From contig CAWBOY010000002.1 in NCBI GenBank assembly GCA_963790585.1, forward strand, positions 992,001 to 1,056,000: a stretch of DNA of 64,000 nucleotides. The letters run 5' to 3'. Under the pieces are notes generated by a model that worked only from the letters and a program-made list of their open reading frames with translations, made no database searches and was not told the DNA's origin. The position numbers and the translations under genes are program-made. Each line of letters opens with the position of its first letter. Within the stretch, counting starts at the first letter, position 1. Below are positions 29,133 through 43,895 of the stretch, piece after piece. This stretch comes from CAWBOY01 sp963790585 (GTDB taxonomy: Bacteria; Planctomycetota; Planctomycetia; Gemmatales; Gemmataceae).

Positions 29133-30001
29133 ATGAGCATCCTCATCGATAAAAACACCAAGGTCATCTGCCAGGGCCTCGGCAAAGCCGGCACGACTCA
29201 CGCCCTCCTTTGCCGCGAATATGGCACCCAGGTGGTTGGCGGCGTCGTTCCCGGCAAGGGCGGGACTGTCAAAGAAGGCTTCCCGTTGTTCAACACGGTG
29301 GCCGAGGCTGTCGCGGCGACCGGCGCTAACGCGACAATGATTTTCGTACCGCCGCCCGGAGCTGCCGACGCGATCCTCGAAGCGGCCGACGCCGGCGTCG
29401 CCGTTATCATCTGCATCACCGAGGGTATTCCGGTCCTCGACATGGCGCGGGCGATGCAGCATTTGAAGGGTAAAAAGTGCCGTCTGATTGGGCCGAATTG
29501 CCCAGGCGTCATCACTCCTGGCGAGTGCAAAATCGGTATCATGCCAGGTTACATCCATAAGCCTGGCCCAGTTGGCCTTATCAGCCGCAGTGGGACGTTG
29601 ACCTATGAGGCCGTTTGGCAACTGTCGAGCCTTGGCCTCGGCCAATCGACGTGCGTCGGAATCGGCGGCGACCCGGTCATCGGCACCTCGCAGATCGATC
29701 TCCTCGAAATGTTTCAAAACGACCCCAAGACCGAAGCGATCCTCATGATCGGCGAAATCGGCGGCAGCGCCGAAGAACGCGCGGCCGAGTATATCAAGAA
29801 ACACGTCACCAAGCCGGTCGCCGCCTTCATCGCCGGTCAGACCGCGCCACCCGGCAAGCGCATGGGCCATGCAGGCGCCATCATCAGCGGTGGCACCGGC
29901 AGCGCGGCCGACAAGCTCAAGGCCCTGGCGCCGCCGGCATCGCTGTCGCCGAGAGCCCCGCGGACCTCGGTGTGACCATGCAGCGCGCCATGAAAAAGTA
30001 A
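29133..30001 (+). CDS. sucD: Succinyl-CoA synthetase alpha subunit (one frameshift near the end)
   Basis: SucD features are clear: MSILIDKNTKVICQGLGKAG, the CoA-binding Rossmann start, CITEGIPVLDM, RLIGPNCPGVITPGECKIGIMPG, GIGGDPVIGT, IGEIGGSAEE, and the active-site His loop GKRMGHAGAI. The frame drifts at about 29926-29930 (LKALAPPASLSP, stop 29975), while the next frame gives the normal ending GAAGIAVAESPADLG and MKK with a stop at 30001. Adding one G after KAL restores a protein of 289 residues. A broken single-copy TCA gene is unlikely, so this points to a base-calling error. Confidence 0.93.
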
Positions 30002-30048
30002 CGATTCGATCGATGGATTTAAGATCAGTCATCCTTGAGGGATCGACC

Positions 30049-30438
30049 ATGAAACGAATTACCGGTATAGGAGGCGTCTTTTTCAAGGCCGAGAATCCAG
30101 ACACGCTTTTCGCCTGGTACGAGAAACATCTCGGGCTAACCGGCAAGCCCGGCGAAGGGTTTATGTTGCCTTGGCCAAAGGCCGACGACCCGAACCCGGC
30201 TGGAATTTCCGTCTTCTCGATCTTTCCAAAATCGACCAAGTATTTTGGCCCCGGTCAATCCACGTTCATGGTCAACTTCACCGTCGAAAATCTCAACGCA
30301 TTGCTCGAAACTCTCCAAGCCGAAGGCGTCGAGATCGATCCGAAGCGCGAAAGCTACGATTTTGGCAAGTTCGCTTGGATCATCGACCCTGAAGGCAATC
30401 GCATCGAACTCTGGGAGCCGCCGGCTTCAGAGAAATGA
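30049..30438 (+). CDS. VOC family (glyoxalase/bleomycin-resistance type) protein
   Basis: ATG 30049 follows GAGGG at 30037-30041. The 129-residue protein has the two beta-alpha-beta-beta-beta halves of VOC proteins: IGGVFFKAENPDTLFAWYEKHLGL and, second, FTVENLNALLETLQAEGV...AWIIDPEGNRIELWEP. The C-terminal Glu of RIELWE is the usual metal ligand. The first half lacks the usual N-terminal His at the metal site (GGVFF), so enzymatic activity is uncertain. Its position after sucD suggests cotranscription. Confidence 0.82.
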   Translation: MKRITGIGGVFFKAENPDTLFAWYEKHLGLTGKPGEGFMLPWPKADDPNPAGISVFSIFPKSTKYFGPGQSTFMVNFTVENLNALLETLQAEGVEIDPKRESYDFGKFAWIIDPEGNRIELWEPPASEK

Positions 30439-30472
30439 GTTACGCAGTTGGCTATCCTGGATCCTTGACCGA

Positions 30473-30505
30473 GTGCCGGATGCGGGAAATCCGCGCGTCC
30501 GGCTT
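30473..30505 (+). ncRNA. Group II intron domain V-like remnant
   Basis: The 33-base stretch folds as a domain V hairpin: outer stem GCCGGA/TCCGGC, a two- to three-base bulge, inner stem GCGG/CCGC closed by a GAAA-type loop. The catalytic-triad position reads TGC rather than the usual AGC. The following sequence (GGTGGAAACGCGACAGGGC) resembles the 3' part of some bacterial introns. No intron-encoded reverse transcriptase and no domain I are present, so this is a fragment at most. Confidence 0.45.
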
Positions 30506-30960
30506 GACAAGCGAAAGGTGGAAACGCGACAGGGCATATGGCTCTAAGCCACGAACGATACAACCCGGATAGACGGACATGCCGTTGCCGAACCCAGCCG
30601 TGCGGCTCTTCTTTTCCACTCGCGCCGATTTGTGAAGGAATCGTGAATTCGTTCGAACTGGTTATTTAGGGGTTGAATGAAACGAAATTCGGCGGGTCTC
30701 TCATAAATAGCCGCTGTCTTTTGCTTCGTAATGCTTTGCCGGTTAAAAAAGCCCGTTTTTAACTATGCCGGCTGACGACCAACGTCTTACAAGACTTCCG
30801 CTGAAAATTGAGTGGAATGCCGGACCGCGCACGGATATGATTTAAGGATTGACCTGCCTGATTCCACCCGCTCGACGGTGCCATGCCGTTCTCTCTCCCG
30901 CCAGCTTTCATCCCTTGTCGATTGGCCCCCATTCTCGCTGGGACGCCGACTTGGAGACCG
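30506..30960. other. Intergenic region after the intron remnant
   Basis: It carries no supported gene. A small hairpin AAAAAAGCCCGTTTTTAAC-like A/T stretch near 30745-30765 precedes the leader of the large cytochrome gene. The open frame that extends from 30883 has no ribosome site; GGAG at about 30953 serves the start at 30961. Confidence 0.4.
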
Positions 30961-34344
<3,384 letters not shown>

Positions 34345-34384
34345 CAAGAATCGATGCCGCTCTATTTAGCGACGGAGATCGAGT

Positions 34385-35821
<1,437 letters not shown>

Positions 35822-35974
35822 AAGGAATGATCGACCAGATAGGAGCGCGAGCGACGAGCTTGCAGGCTTAACCCCGAGCTTAACCTCGGGGCTGTTGAGT
35901 GACGTCAACAATCATAAATCTCGTTAGTTCCGCAGGAGCATTGTCGTCGGGGGAAGAGCGGAGGAAATAGGAAA

Positions 35975-36676
35975 ATGACAATCACGCTACCCGCTGTGCC
36001 CGATTTAAATACTCCTCCACTAAAGAATGGCGACGTTCTGACGCGCACTGAGTTTGAACGCCGCTACACCGCAATGCCTGGGTTGAAAAAGGCGGAGCTG
36101 ATCGAAGGAGTCGTGAGCATGCCGTCGCCCGTTAGCGGTATCGGTCATGGAGACTCTCATCTGCGATTGGGCTGGCTCTTCCAACAATATGTCTGGCACA
36201 CTCCGGGAACATTGGCGACGGACAATGCCACGATTCGCCTGGATGCCGACAATGAGCCGCAACCCGACCTCTCCTTGATCGTTCTTCCGAAATTCGGTGG
36301 TCGTGTAACGATTGTCGATGGCTTCATCGAAGGGTCGCCCGATCTTGTGGTCGAAGTGGCGGCGAGCAGTGCAAGTATCGACCTGAACAAAAAACTGAGT
36401 GTTTATCGGAAGAATCGAGTCCGAGAATACGTCGTCCATCGAGTTTGCGATCAAGCGATTGATTGGTTCGTACACCGAGTCGGCCAGTTCGAGAAAATGG
36501 AGCCAGATGCTCGCGGCATCCTGAAAAGCGAGGCGTTCCCAGGGCTTTGGCTTCAGCCAGTCGCCCTGGTGAATTCTGAATTTTCCGTGCTCAACGAAAC
36601 ATTAAACGAGGGGCTTGACTCGGCCGAACGTGCGGCCTTCGTCGCGCGGCTTCGAGAGGCCGGGCTCAAGGCGTAA
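35975..36676 (+). CDS. Uma2 family protein (PD-(D/E)XK nuclease fold)
   Basis: A 233-residue Uma2 protein: LTRTEFERRYTAMPGLKKAELIEG, GTLATDNATIRLDADNEPQPDLSLIV, SPDLVVEVAASSASIDLNKK (acidic core), VYRKNRVREYVVHRVCDQAIDWFV. The C-terminus has GLWLQPVALVN, which marks the longer Uma2 subgroup. Only distantly alike to the Uma2 gene between sucC and sucD. It stands alone between the DUF1501 gene and the sialate esterase pair. Function unknown despite the nuclease-like fold. Confidence 0.87.
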   Translation: MTITLPAVPDLNTPPLKNGDVLTRTEFERRYTAMPGLKKAELIEGVVSMPSPVSGIGHGDSHLRLGWLFQQYVWHTPGTLATDNATIRLDADNEPQPDLSLIVLPKFGGRVTIVDGFIEGSPDLVVEVAASSASIDLNKKLSVYRKNRVREYVVHRVCDQAIDWFVHRVGQFEKMEPDARGILKSEAFPGLWLQPVALVNSEFSVLNETLNEGLDSAERAAFVARLREAGLKA

Positions 36677-36744
36677 AACACTAGGAAAGTTTTCCTTGGT
36701 CAGGGATCGGCCATGAAACCATTGATTTGACTGCAAGGGAGATA

Positions 36745-38355
36745 ATGATGCGTTTGATGAAGTCTTTAATCGTGGCGGTTGCCGCTGCCACGATGCTCGC
36801 GCCGTCAGCGCGGGCGGATGTCAAGATGCCCGCCCTTTTCTCGGACGGCATGGTTCTGCAACGAGGAATGCCCTGTCCCATATGGGGCACAGCACAGCCA
36901 GGCGAAAAAGTCAGCGTTTCGCTAATGTCGGGCGACAAGACCCTGTATACGACTGAGCCTTACGTCGTCGGGAAAGATGGAAAATGGCTGCTCGCGCTGC
37001 CTTCCGAGTCTGCCGGCGGCCCGTACTCTTTGAGGATTGATGCCAACAACAAAATTGCCATCAAAGATGTCTACGTCGGCGAAGTCTGGGTTTGCTCCGG
37101 CCAATCGAACATGCAATGGGAACTGAAGGACAGCTTCGAGGCGAAGAAGGATATCGACAATTCCCACAATCCCAAAATCCGTCTCTTTAGCGTTCCTAGA
37201 ATCCCGCAGGATAAAGAAACCACTGCGCTCAACGCCAAGTGGGTTGAATGCGATCCCAAAACTGTCGGTGGTTTCTCCGCCGTCGGCTATTACTTTGGCC
37301 GGGATTTACAGAAGGCTCTCAACGTACCTGTTGGGCTAATCCACAGCTCCTGGGGCGGGACGATCGCGGAAGCTTGGGCGACGCCTGAGTCTTTGCAAGC
37401 GAACGAGAGACTCAACAAAGAATTGGTTCAGCCCTACAAGGCTAACCGGGCGAAGGCGCTCGATACGTATCCTAAGTCTTTGGAAAAATACAAAGCCGAT
37501 CTCGAAAAATACAAGTTGGCCGCCGAAGAGGCAAAAAAAGAGGGCAAGCCCGCTCCCATGGCGCCGAAGGCTCCTAACGATCCGAACAAGGACGGCAATC
37601 CAAATCGACCGTCGGTTCTGTACAACGGCATGATCTATCCGCTCCAGCCTTATGCCATCCGGGGAGCGATCTGGTATCAAGGCGAATCGAATGCCGACCG
37701 CGCCGAGCAGTACAAGACGCTCTTTCCGACCATGATTACGAGCTGGCGTCAGTCGTGGAGCAATCCGGATCTCGTGTTTCTCTGTGTTCAATTGGCGCCT
37801 TGGCAGAAAATCGAAGACAAGCCGACCGACACCGGATGGGCGCGGCTGCGCGAAGCGCAACTGTCGACGGCCCTAAATCTGCCGAAGACCGGAATGGTTG
37901 TCATCACCGATGTCGGCGACGAAAAGGACATTCACCCAAGGAAGAAGGAGCCAGTCGGTGCTCGGCTCGCCCTACAGGCACGCGCACTGGCTTATGGCGA
38001 GCAGATCGAATTCTCTGGCCCAATTTACTCGAATGTGATTTTCGACGGCGATCAAGCAATCCTCAGCTTTAACCACGTCGGTAAAGGTCTAGAGGCGAAG
38101 GGGGAGGACGGCAAGCTGGTCGGCTTTACGATCGCTGGTGAAGACGGCGTATTTCGTAAGGCAAGCGCCACGATCAAGGGTGACAAGGTTGTAGTAACGT
38201 CGCCGGAAGTCGCCAAACCTGTCGCCGTTCGTTACGGTTGGGCGAACTATCCTGTCGTGAATCTATGGAACAAGGACGGCCTGCCGGCCTCCCCATTCCG
38301 TACCGACGATTGGGCTTTGAACGCCGGACCCAAGCCGACGACGATTGCCAAGTAG
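36745..38355 (+). CDS. Sialate O-acetylesterase (SASA family), exported
   Basis: ATG 36745 or 36748 follows AGGGAG; a signal peptide (ends SARA) is next. The 536-residue protein has a SASA domain: CSGQSNMQW with nucleophile Ser about 121, HSSWGGTIAEAW, and AIRGAIWYQGESNADRAEQYK, all hallmarks of the SGNH/SASA esterases that remove O-acetyl groups from sialic acid or other acetylated glycans. A Lys/Ala-rich coiled stretch (about 215-285) interrupts the domain. The next gene is a tandem paralogue. Probably periplasmic breakdown of acetylated polysaccharides. Confidence 0.9.
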   Translation: MMRLMKSLIVAVAAATMLAPSARADVKMPALFSDGMVLQRGMPCPIWGTAQPGEKVSVSLMSGDKTLYTTEPYVVGKDGKWLLALPSESAGGPYSLRIDANNKIAIKDVYVGEVWVCSGQSNMQWELKDSFEAKKDIDNSHNPKIRLFSVPRIPQDKETTALNAKWVECDPKTVGGFSAVGYYFGRDLQKALNVPVGLIHSSWGGTIAEAWATPESLQANERLNKELVQPYKANRAKALDTYPKSLEKYKADLEKYKLAAEEAKKEGKPAPMAPKAPNDPNKDGNPNRPSVLYNGMIYPLQPYAIRGAIWYQGESNADRAEQYKTLFPTMITSWRQSWSNPDLVFLCVQLAPWQKIEDKPTDTGWARLREAQLSTALNLPKTGMVVITDVGDEKDIHPRKKEPVGARLALQARALAYGEQIEFSGPIYSNVIFDGDQAILSFNHVGKGLEAKGEDGKLVGFTIAGEDGVFRKASATIKGDKVVVTSPEVAKPVAVRYGWANYPVVNLWNKDGLPASPFRTDDWALNAGPKPTTIAK

Positions 38356-38370
38356 CCGATCGTATTCAAT

Positions 38371-38428
38371 CCCTGTAGTCGGCAGGTGGATGTAGACTTG
38401 GATCTACAACCATCTGCCGACTACAGGG
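38371..38428. repeat. Long hairpin between the tandem sialate esterases
   Basis: A 19-base arm (38371-38389) pairs with 38410-38428 with one G-U, and the stem continues inward with TGTAGA/TCTACA across an A-A mismatch, closing on a six-base loop. The total stem is about 25 base pairs. Position between the genes suits a terminator or a processing site; the size and CTGTAGTCGGCAG wording suggest a dispersed palindrome. Confidence 0.7.
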
Positions 38429-38473
38429 TAGTTGCATCTCTCCCATATTCAATTGACTTACGGGGTCTCTCTC

Positions 38474-41317
38474 ATGCGAACTTGGTTACTAGTCGTATTC
38501 GCGGCGCTTCTTGGCTGCGCCCGGTCTGCGGGCCGACGTTAAGCCACATGCTCTTTTCACCGATGGCATGGTTTTGCAGCGCGGAGCAAATGCCGTTGTC
38601 TACGGGACCGCTGACCCAAATGAATTGGTTAATGTAACTCTACTACTTCATGAGAAAACGATCGATTCGCTCACGGCCAAGACAACAGCGGATAATGCAG
38701 GCAACTGGAAAATCGCGTTCTCCAAGCTTGATGCCGGTGGCCCGTACTCCCTCAAGATTCAGGGAAAAAATGAGGTCGTGCTCAACGACGTCTTCGTCGG
38801 CGAAGTGTGGGTTTGCTCGGGTCAATCGAATATGCAGATGGAACTCAAAGCCTGTTTCGAGCCAAAGGCAGAAATCGAAAAATCGAAGAACGCCAAGCTC
38901 CGCCTATACTCCGTGCCGCGCGTCGCTTCGCCAAAGCCGCTGGATACCGTTAAAGCGAAGTGGGTCGAATGCAATCCGGAGACGGTGCCCGCCTTTTCGG
39001 CGGTTGCCTATTATTTCGGACGTGATTTACAGAAGGCACTGAATGTACCTGTAGGACTGATCCACTCCAGTTGGGGCGGCACTGTCGCCGAGGCGTGGGC
39101 GACGCCTCAGTCGCTGGCAGGTAACGACAAGCTCAACAAGGAAATTGTCGAGAAATACAATGCGGATCTTCCCAAAGCATTAGAGAACTACCCGAAGCAA
39201 GTCGAAAAATATAAAGCGGATCTCGCCAAGTATAGAGAAGCCGCCGACAAAGCCAAGCAAGAAGGCAAGCCCGCGCCCAATGCGCCGAGGGCGCCGGTCG
39301 ATCCCACCAAAAATCAAAATAGCCCGTCCGCACTCTATAACGGAATGATTCACCCGCTGCAGCCCTTCGTCATCCGCGGCGCGATTTGGTATCAGGGAGA
39401 GGCGAATGCAGGCCGCGCCGACCAATACAAAACGCTCTTCCCGGTCATGATCCAAAGCTGGCGTGATTCATGGAAGAATCCAAACATGCCGTTCCTGTTC
39501 GTTCAATTGGCTCCTTACCAAAAAATCGAAAAGGAACCGACGGATACAGGATGGACACGCCTCTGCGAGGCTCAGTTCCTGACTTCGAAGACGGTAAAGA
39601 ATACCGGGATGGCGGTAATCACCGACGTCGGCGACGAAAAGGATATTCATCCCAAAAAGAAAGAACCCGCCGGCGCTCGCCTCGCGCTCGCCGCCCGCGC
39701 TTTGGTTTATGGTGAGCCGATTGAGTACTCGGGGCCCGTTTATGAATCCGTCGCCTTCGATGGTAACCAAGCGGTCCTTAGTTTCAGCCACGTCGGCAAA
39801 GGACTGGAAGCACGCGGCCAAGATGGCACATTGACCGGGTTCACGATCGCCGCCGCGGACAAAGTATTCCACAACGCTTCGGCGACAATCAAGGGAGACA
39901 AGGTCGTCGTCGCCAGCGACAAAGTGGCCAAGCCGGCTGCTGTACGGTTCGGCTGGGCGAACTATCCTGTCGTCAATCTCTGGAACAAAGACGGCCTGCC
40001 GGCCTCGCCATTCCGCACGGACGATTGGGCACCGGTCTCAACCACGACCGCGCGAACAACAGACGCAGCGCCCGACAAGCTTAACATTATTCTCACTGTC
40101 AACGCAGGCCAGCATGGCCGCAAGGACGATCCCGTAGCCGTGTCCGTGGCGGTTCCAAAGGCTTTGGCGACCGTTGGAACGATGGTCCTCAAAGATGACA
40201 AGCAGAATGTTAGCACTCTTGTGCAGTTGACGAATCCGGGACTTCTTACCGCGCCGGTGTCGCTAGGGGCTGGCTATGTTCAACGCGAGCTTCATTTCCT
40301 GGTAACGCTGAAAGCGGGCCAATCGCTTACGCTCAATGGCACGTTGACCACAAATAAGGCTGAACTGGCGAAGGCTACCAGCTTCCATTGGAAGGACGGC
40401 GGCACCGACCATATCGACCTAAGTTTTGGCGACCGGCCCGTCATGAGTTATGTACACCCAACTCTCGACGATTCGTCGGAAAAGAATCGCGAAGCGACTT
40501 TTAAGGTTTGGCATCACCTCTATACGCCGGACGGCTCACGCCTCGTAACGAAAGACGTCGGCGGCCAGTACACTCATCACCGCGCATTGTTCTATGGTTT
40601 CATGAAGGTTACCTATGAGACCAAGGATGGACCGAAGACCGTCGACATCTGGCATTGCAAGGACAACGTGAAAGATAAGAAGGTGAACGAAACGCATCAA
40701 TCGCACGATAAAGTGTTAGCGAGCGAAGAGGGGCCGATTGTCGCTCGCCAGCGGGTGTTGATCGGTTGGCACGGGCTCGGCAAAGAAGTCTTCGCCAATG
40801 AAGAACGCGAAATGACGGTCTACAACGTTCCCGGCGGAACGCTCGTGCAGTTTGCTTCAAAACTAACTCCGGTCAAAGGCACGGTCAAAGTTGACGGCGA
40901 CCCGCAACACGCCGGCTTCCATTTCCGAGCGGATGACGAGGTTTCTTCCAAAACAAGCAAACAGACAATCTTCGTCCGGCCGGACGGCGACGGCGCCCCG
41001 GCGCGACCCGCAACTGGGATCCGAAAACTAAGATGGGGCCGGTCAATTTGCCCTGGAACGCCATGAGCTTTGTGCTCGGCGGCAAGCGCTACACCGCGGC
41101 CTATCTAGATCGGCCCAGCAATCCGAAAGAGGCTCGCTATAGCGAGCGCGAATATGGGCGCATAGGGTCCTACTTTGAAGCCGTCGCTAACGTCGAAAAG
41201 CCCTTGCGAGTCGCCTATCGAATTTGGCTGCAGGATGGCCAAATGACTGGCCCACAGGTCGCGGCACTCGATGACAATTTCGTCGAACCGGTTAAGGTGA
41301 ACGTCGCGGTGAAATAG
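38474..41317 (+). CDS. Sialate O-acetylesterase fused to DUF6807 (PmoA-like) domain, two frameshifts
   Basis: ATG 38474 encodes a signal peptide (MRTWLLVVFAALL) in one frame; the next frame (AAPGLRADVKPHALF) takes over after one extra base at about 38510. The N-terminal 520 residues match the paralogue upstream, with CSGQSNMQM and AIRGAIWYQGEANAGR motifs. After FRTDDWAP the paralogue ends, whereas this protein goes on for about 420 residues of a DUF6807/PmoA-like domain (LSFGDRPVMSYVHPTLDD, VWHHLYTPDG, HHRALFYGF, PWNAMSFVLGGKRYTAAYLDRP). A missing base near 40996-41003 splits the end, and the product closes VEPVKVNVAVK at 41317. DUF6807 is known from planctomycete polysaccharide genes; activity unknown. 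Confidence 0.85.
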
Positions 41318-41351
41318 TTTAATTTAAATCGACGTCCAAGCCTGAAGATGT

Positions 41352-41463
41352 CCGAGCCTGAAGCGTAAGCGAAGAGCATTTTGATTTGGAAAATACAAAA
41401 TGCTCTTCGCTTACGCTTCAGGCTCGGTAATACAAATTCTCTTCGCTTACGCTTCAGGCTCGG
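41352..41463. repeat. CCGAGCCTGAAGCG palindromic repeat, copy 1
   Basis: Arms 41352-41383 and 41396-41427 are 32 bases long and perfectly complementary, with a 12-base loop. A third half-arm (41439-41463) repeats the right arm. The same layout (two arms plus a trailing half) occurs at 45193-45296. It overlaps the upstream part of the pyrE open frame but not the true start. Confidence 0.85.
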
Positions 41464-41501
41464 AATCGTTTGATTCAATCAATAATTCTGGAGCTTTGGT
41501 A

Positions 41502-42071
41502 ATGGCGGATGCATGGCGGCCCAGACTGCTTGAATTGTTTCGGGCAAGAGCAATGTTGTTCGGGCAATTCACCCTCGCATCGGGCAAGCAAAGTTCTTAC
41601 TACATCAACTCAAAGAAGGCGCTGTTTCATGCCGAAACGGCGGCGTTACTAGGCGAGGCGTTGTGGGAGAGGACTGGCGACCTCGATATTCAAGCCATCG
41701 GCGGCCTCGAAGTCGGTGCGATTCCGATGGCAACCGCAGCTGTCGTGAGGTATCACCAGGCCGGACGTTCGCTGGAAGGGTTTTTTGTTCGCAAAGAGGC
41801 GAAGGCTCACGGGAGTAAAGAACGAGTCGAGGGTGTTTTGCCGCCGAGAGTGCGCGTGGCGGTCGTCGACGATGTGCTGACGACGGGCGGGTCGGTCATT
41901 CAGGCGATTGAAGCGGTCGAAAAGACCGGCGCAACGATCGTCGCCGTCGTTTGTATCGTCGATCGCCTGGAAGGGGCACGCGAGCTTCTCGCGCCGAAAT
42001 ATAACTACTTGCCGCTATTCACGATCCGCGATTTCGGGATCGAACCGCCTCCCAAGCTCGGCCAGGCTTGA
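41502..42071 (+). CDS. pyrE: Orotate phosphoribosyltransferase
   Basis: ATG 41502 follows GGAG at good spacing; the frame continues upstream only because the palindromic repeat is open. The 189-residue protein has the PRPP-binding loop VAVVDDVLTTGGSV (about 119-132), LASGKQSSYYINSKKA for orotate binding, GGLEVGAIPMATA and the flexible loop VRKEAKAHGSKERVEG. It converts orotate and PRPP to OMP in pyrimidine synthesis. No other pyr gene is adjacent. Confidence 0.94.
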   Translation: MADAWRPRLLELFRARAMLFGQFTLASGKQSSYYINSKKALFHAETAALLGEALWERTGDLDIQAIGGLEVGAIPMATAAVVRYHQAGRSLEGFFVRKEAKAHGSKERVEGVLPPRVRVAVVDDVLTTGGSVIQAIEAVEKTGATIVAVVCIVDRLEGARELLAPKYNYLPLFTIRDFGIEPPPKLGQA

Positions 42072-42164
42072 GGGCCTTTTTTCTGGCGGAGGGATTGTCC
42101 GCTACCGCTGGCGGTGCGAACAATGTAGACTAACAATAGGCTATACCTCTTCGCCACGAGGAGC

Positions 42165-43814
42165 ATGGGCCAAATCATGCCGCATCCTGAAGTCAGCAAC
42201 ATATTCGCCAATGAGCCGACGGCTGCCTACCGGAGCCGAGCGGCCGACTCACCTTTGCCGCGCTGTCGTATCGCCAAGGGATCGCAAAGCGGCGGCTACG
42301 ACACCGAACTGGCCAGCCTCTTGCAACGTCGGCTCAGGCTGGTTTCTCTTCTCGTCCTGATTCCCAACGTACTTATGATCTGCTCTCAGATCATTCGCGG
42401 CGGCCCAGATTCGCACGACGACCTAAGAGTTTGTTTCGCTCAGACGACGACAGCGGCCGTGGTCGCGGTGTTGAGCGCGCTAGTCTGGTTTCGGCCTTGC
42501 CTCTGCTTGCCCAAGCTCCGAGGCATTGAAGTTGCGCTATTCGGAGCGGTTGCCCTGTTCTTCTCGTACACCCAGTTCGTCCTGTTTCAAAGGAGAGAGC
42601 TTTTCGACTTGGCGGAATCGATGTCACATTCGATGGCATTGATGCGCGTCGTGGCCATGGGCAGTTCGGCGCGATGGTTCTTTCTCATAGTCATTTATGG
42701 TGTTTTCATACCGAACAGCTGGAAACGGTGCCTTTTGATTACGAGCGCTACCGCTATTACGGCGATTGTGCTCACCATGACTGCCGCGGCGTTAAATGAC
42801 CATCTAACGCTATCCGTTTGGGCGGCTTTGAGTGATCTCGCCATTGTTTTGTCCACGGGCGTAGCGATCGCGGTATTCGGCTCTTACCGCCTGCATTTGC
42901 TGCAAGAGCAAGCGTACGAAGCCAAGCAGCTTGGCCAATATCGCCTCAAACGCAAGCTCGGCTCAGGCGGGATGGGCGATGTGTATGAAGCGGAACATCT
43001 GTTGTTGCGACGCCCTTGTGCCATCAAATTGATCCGACCCGAAAACGCCGGAGACCCGACCAACATCCAACGATTTGAGCGCGAAGTGCAGACGATGGCG
43101 CGGCTAACGCACTGGAACACGGTCGAAGTGTTCGATTATGGCCATTCCGAAGACGGTCGATTTTATTATGTAATGGAGTACCTTCCCGGGCAAAATCTCG
43201 ACACGTTGGTTGCGCGGCACGGACCATTGCCCCCCGGTCGAGTGATTCATTTCCTGCGGCAAATTTGCCAGGCACTACGTGAAGTGCACGACATAGGCTT
43301 GCTTCACCGCGACATCAAACCGAGCAACGTCATTGCCTGCGAACGTGGCGGCGTCCACGACGTCGCCAAGTTGCTCGATTTCGGGCTGGTACAACAATCA
43401 GGCTTTCACTCGGACGACGACAAGCTGACGACGCAAGGAACGATTATCGGTTCGCCCCCGTTCATGTCGCCCGAACAAGCGATGGGCAAGCCGCACCTCG
43501 ACTGCGCGGAGCGACATTTACAGCCTTGGGGCCTTGGCCTACTATCTGTTAACCGGCCAACCACCGTTTTGCGCGAAACGCCCATGCAAATGCTGATGGC
43601 ACATGCCTATGAGCCGCTCGAAGCGCCGAGCCGACTGCGTCCCGAGGTCCCTTCCGATCTAGAAGCGGTTGTCCTCGGATGCTTGCAGAAGAAGCCAGAA
43701 GATCGATTTCCCGACGTCGAAAGCGTGGATCGCGCCCTCGCGCGCTGCTCCTCCGCGGACGATTGGGGCGATGACGACGCCAAAGCCTGGCTGGCTCGAA
43801 GCGCCGTTACCTGA
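42165..43814 (+). CDS. Ser/Thr protein kinase with N-terminal membrane domain (two compensating frameshifts)
   Basis: About six TM helices occupy residues 60-245, and the kinase domain follows (about 258-530). It has GSGGMGDV, Lys in CAIKLI, HRDIKPSN, DFG and MSPEQAMG. In the stretch after GKPHLD the frame reads CAERHLQPWG, but the next frame gives RSDIYSLGALAYYLLTGQPP exactly as expected, returning at RETPMQML. The shifts are at about 43505-43508 and 43567-43572. So the whole gene is probably intact. The membrane domain before rather than after the kinase is the unusual arrangement compared with the other kinases here. ATG 42165 has GAGGAG very close; ATG 42177 is an alternative. Confidence 0.85.
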   Translation: MGQIMPHPEVSNIFANEPTAAYRSRAADSPLPRCRIAKGSQSGGYDTELASLLQRRLRLVSLLVLIPNVLMICSQIIRGGPDSHDDLRVCFAQTTTAAVVAVLSALVWFRPCLCLPKLRGIEVALFGAVALFFSYTQFVLFQRRELFDLAESMSHSMALMRVVAMGSSARWFFLIVIYGVFIPNSWKRCLLITSATAITAIVLTMTAAALNDHLTLSVWAALSDLAIVLSTGVAIAVFGSYRLHLLQEQAYEAKQLGQYRLKRKLGSGGMGDVYEAEHLLLRRPCAIKLIRPENAGDPTNIQRFEREVQTMARLTHWNTVEVFDYGHSEDGRFYYVMEYLPGQNLDTLVARHGPLPPGRVIHFLRQICQALREVHDIGLLHRDIKPSNVIACERGGVHDVAKLLDFGLVQQSGFHSDDDKLTTQGTIIGSPPFMSPEQAMGKPHLDCAERHLQPWGLGLLSVNRPTTVLRETPMQMLMAHAYEPLEAPSRLRPEVPSDLEAVVLGCLQKKPEDRFPDVESVDRALARCSSADDWGDDDAKAWLARSAVT

Positions 43815-43895
43815 ATCGGCGATCGACACTGAGGATCACACTCCGGTCAAAACGATGGTGACGGGCCGGGTTTAGGCGCTGCACGTACATAAGTA

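Noticed and set aside
29869..30048. Long N-terminal extension of the VOC protein
   Set aside because: It overlaps the tail of sucD in another frame; the ATG at 30049 has a clear ribosome site.
41400..41501. N-terminal extension of PyrE (MLFAYASGS...)
   Set aside because: It translates the palindromic repeat; the true start at 41502 has a ribosome site and the family length.
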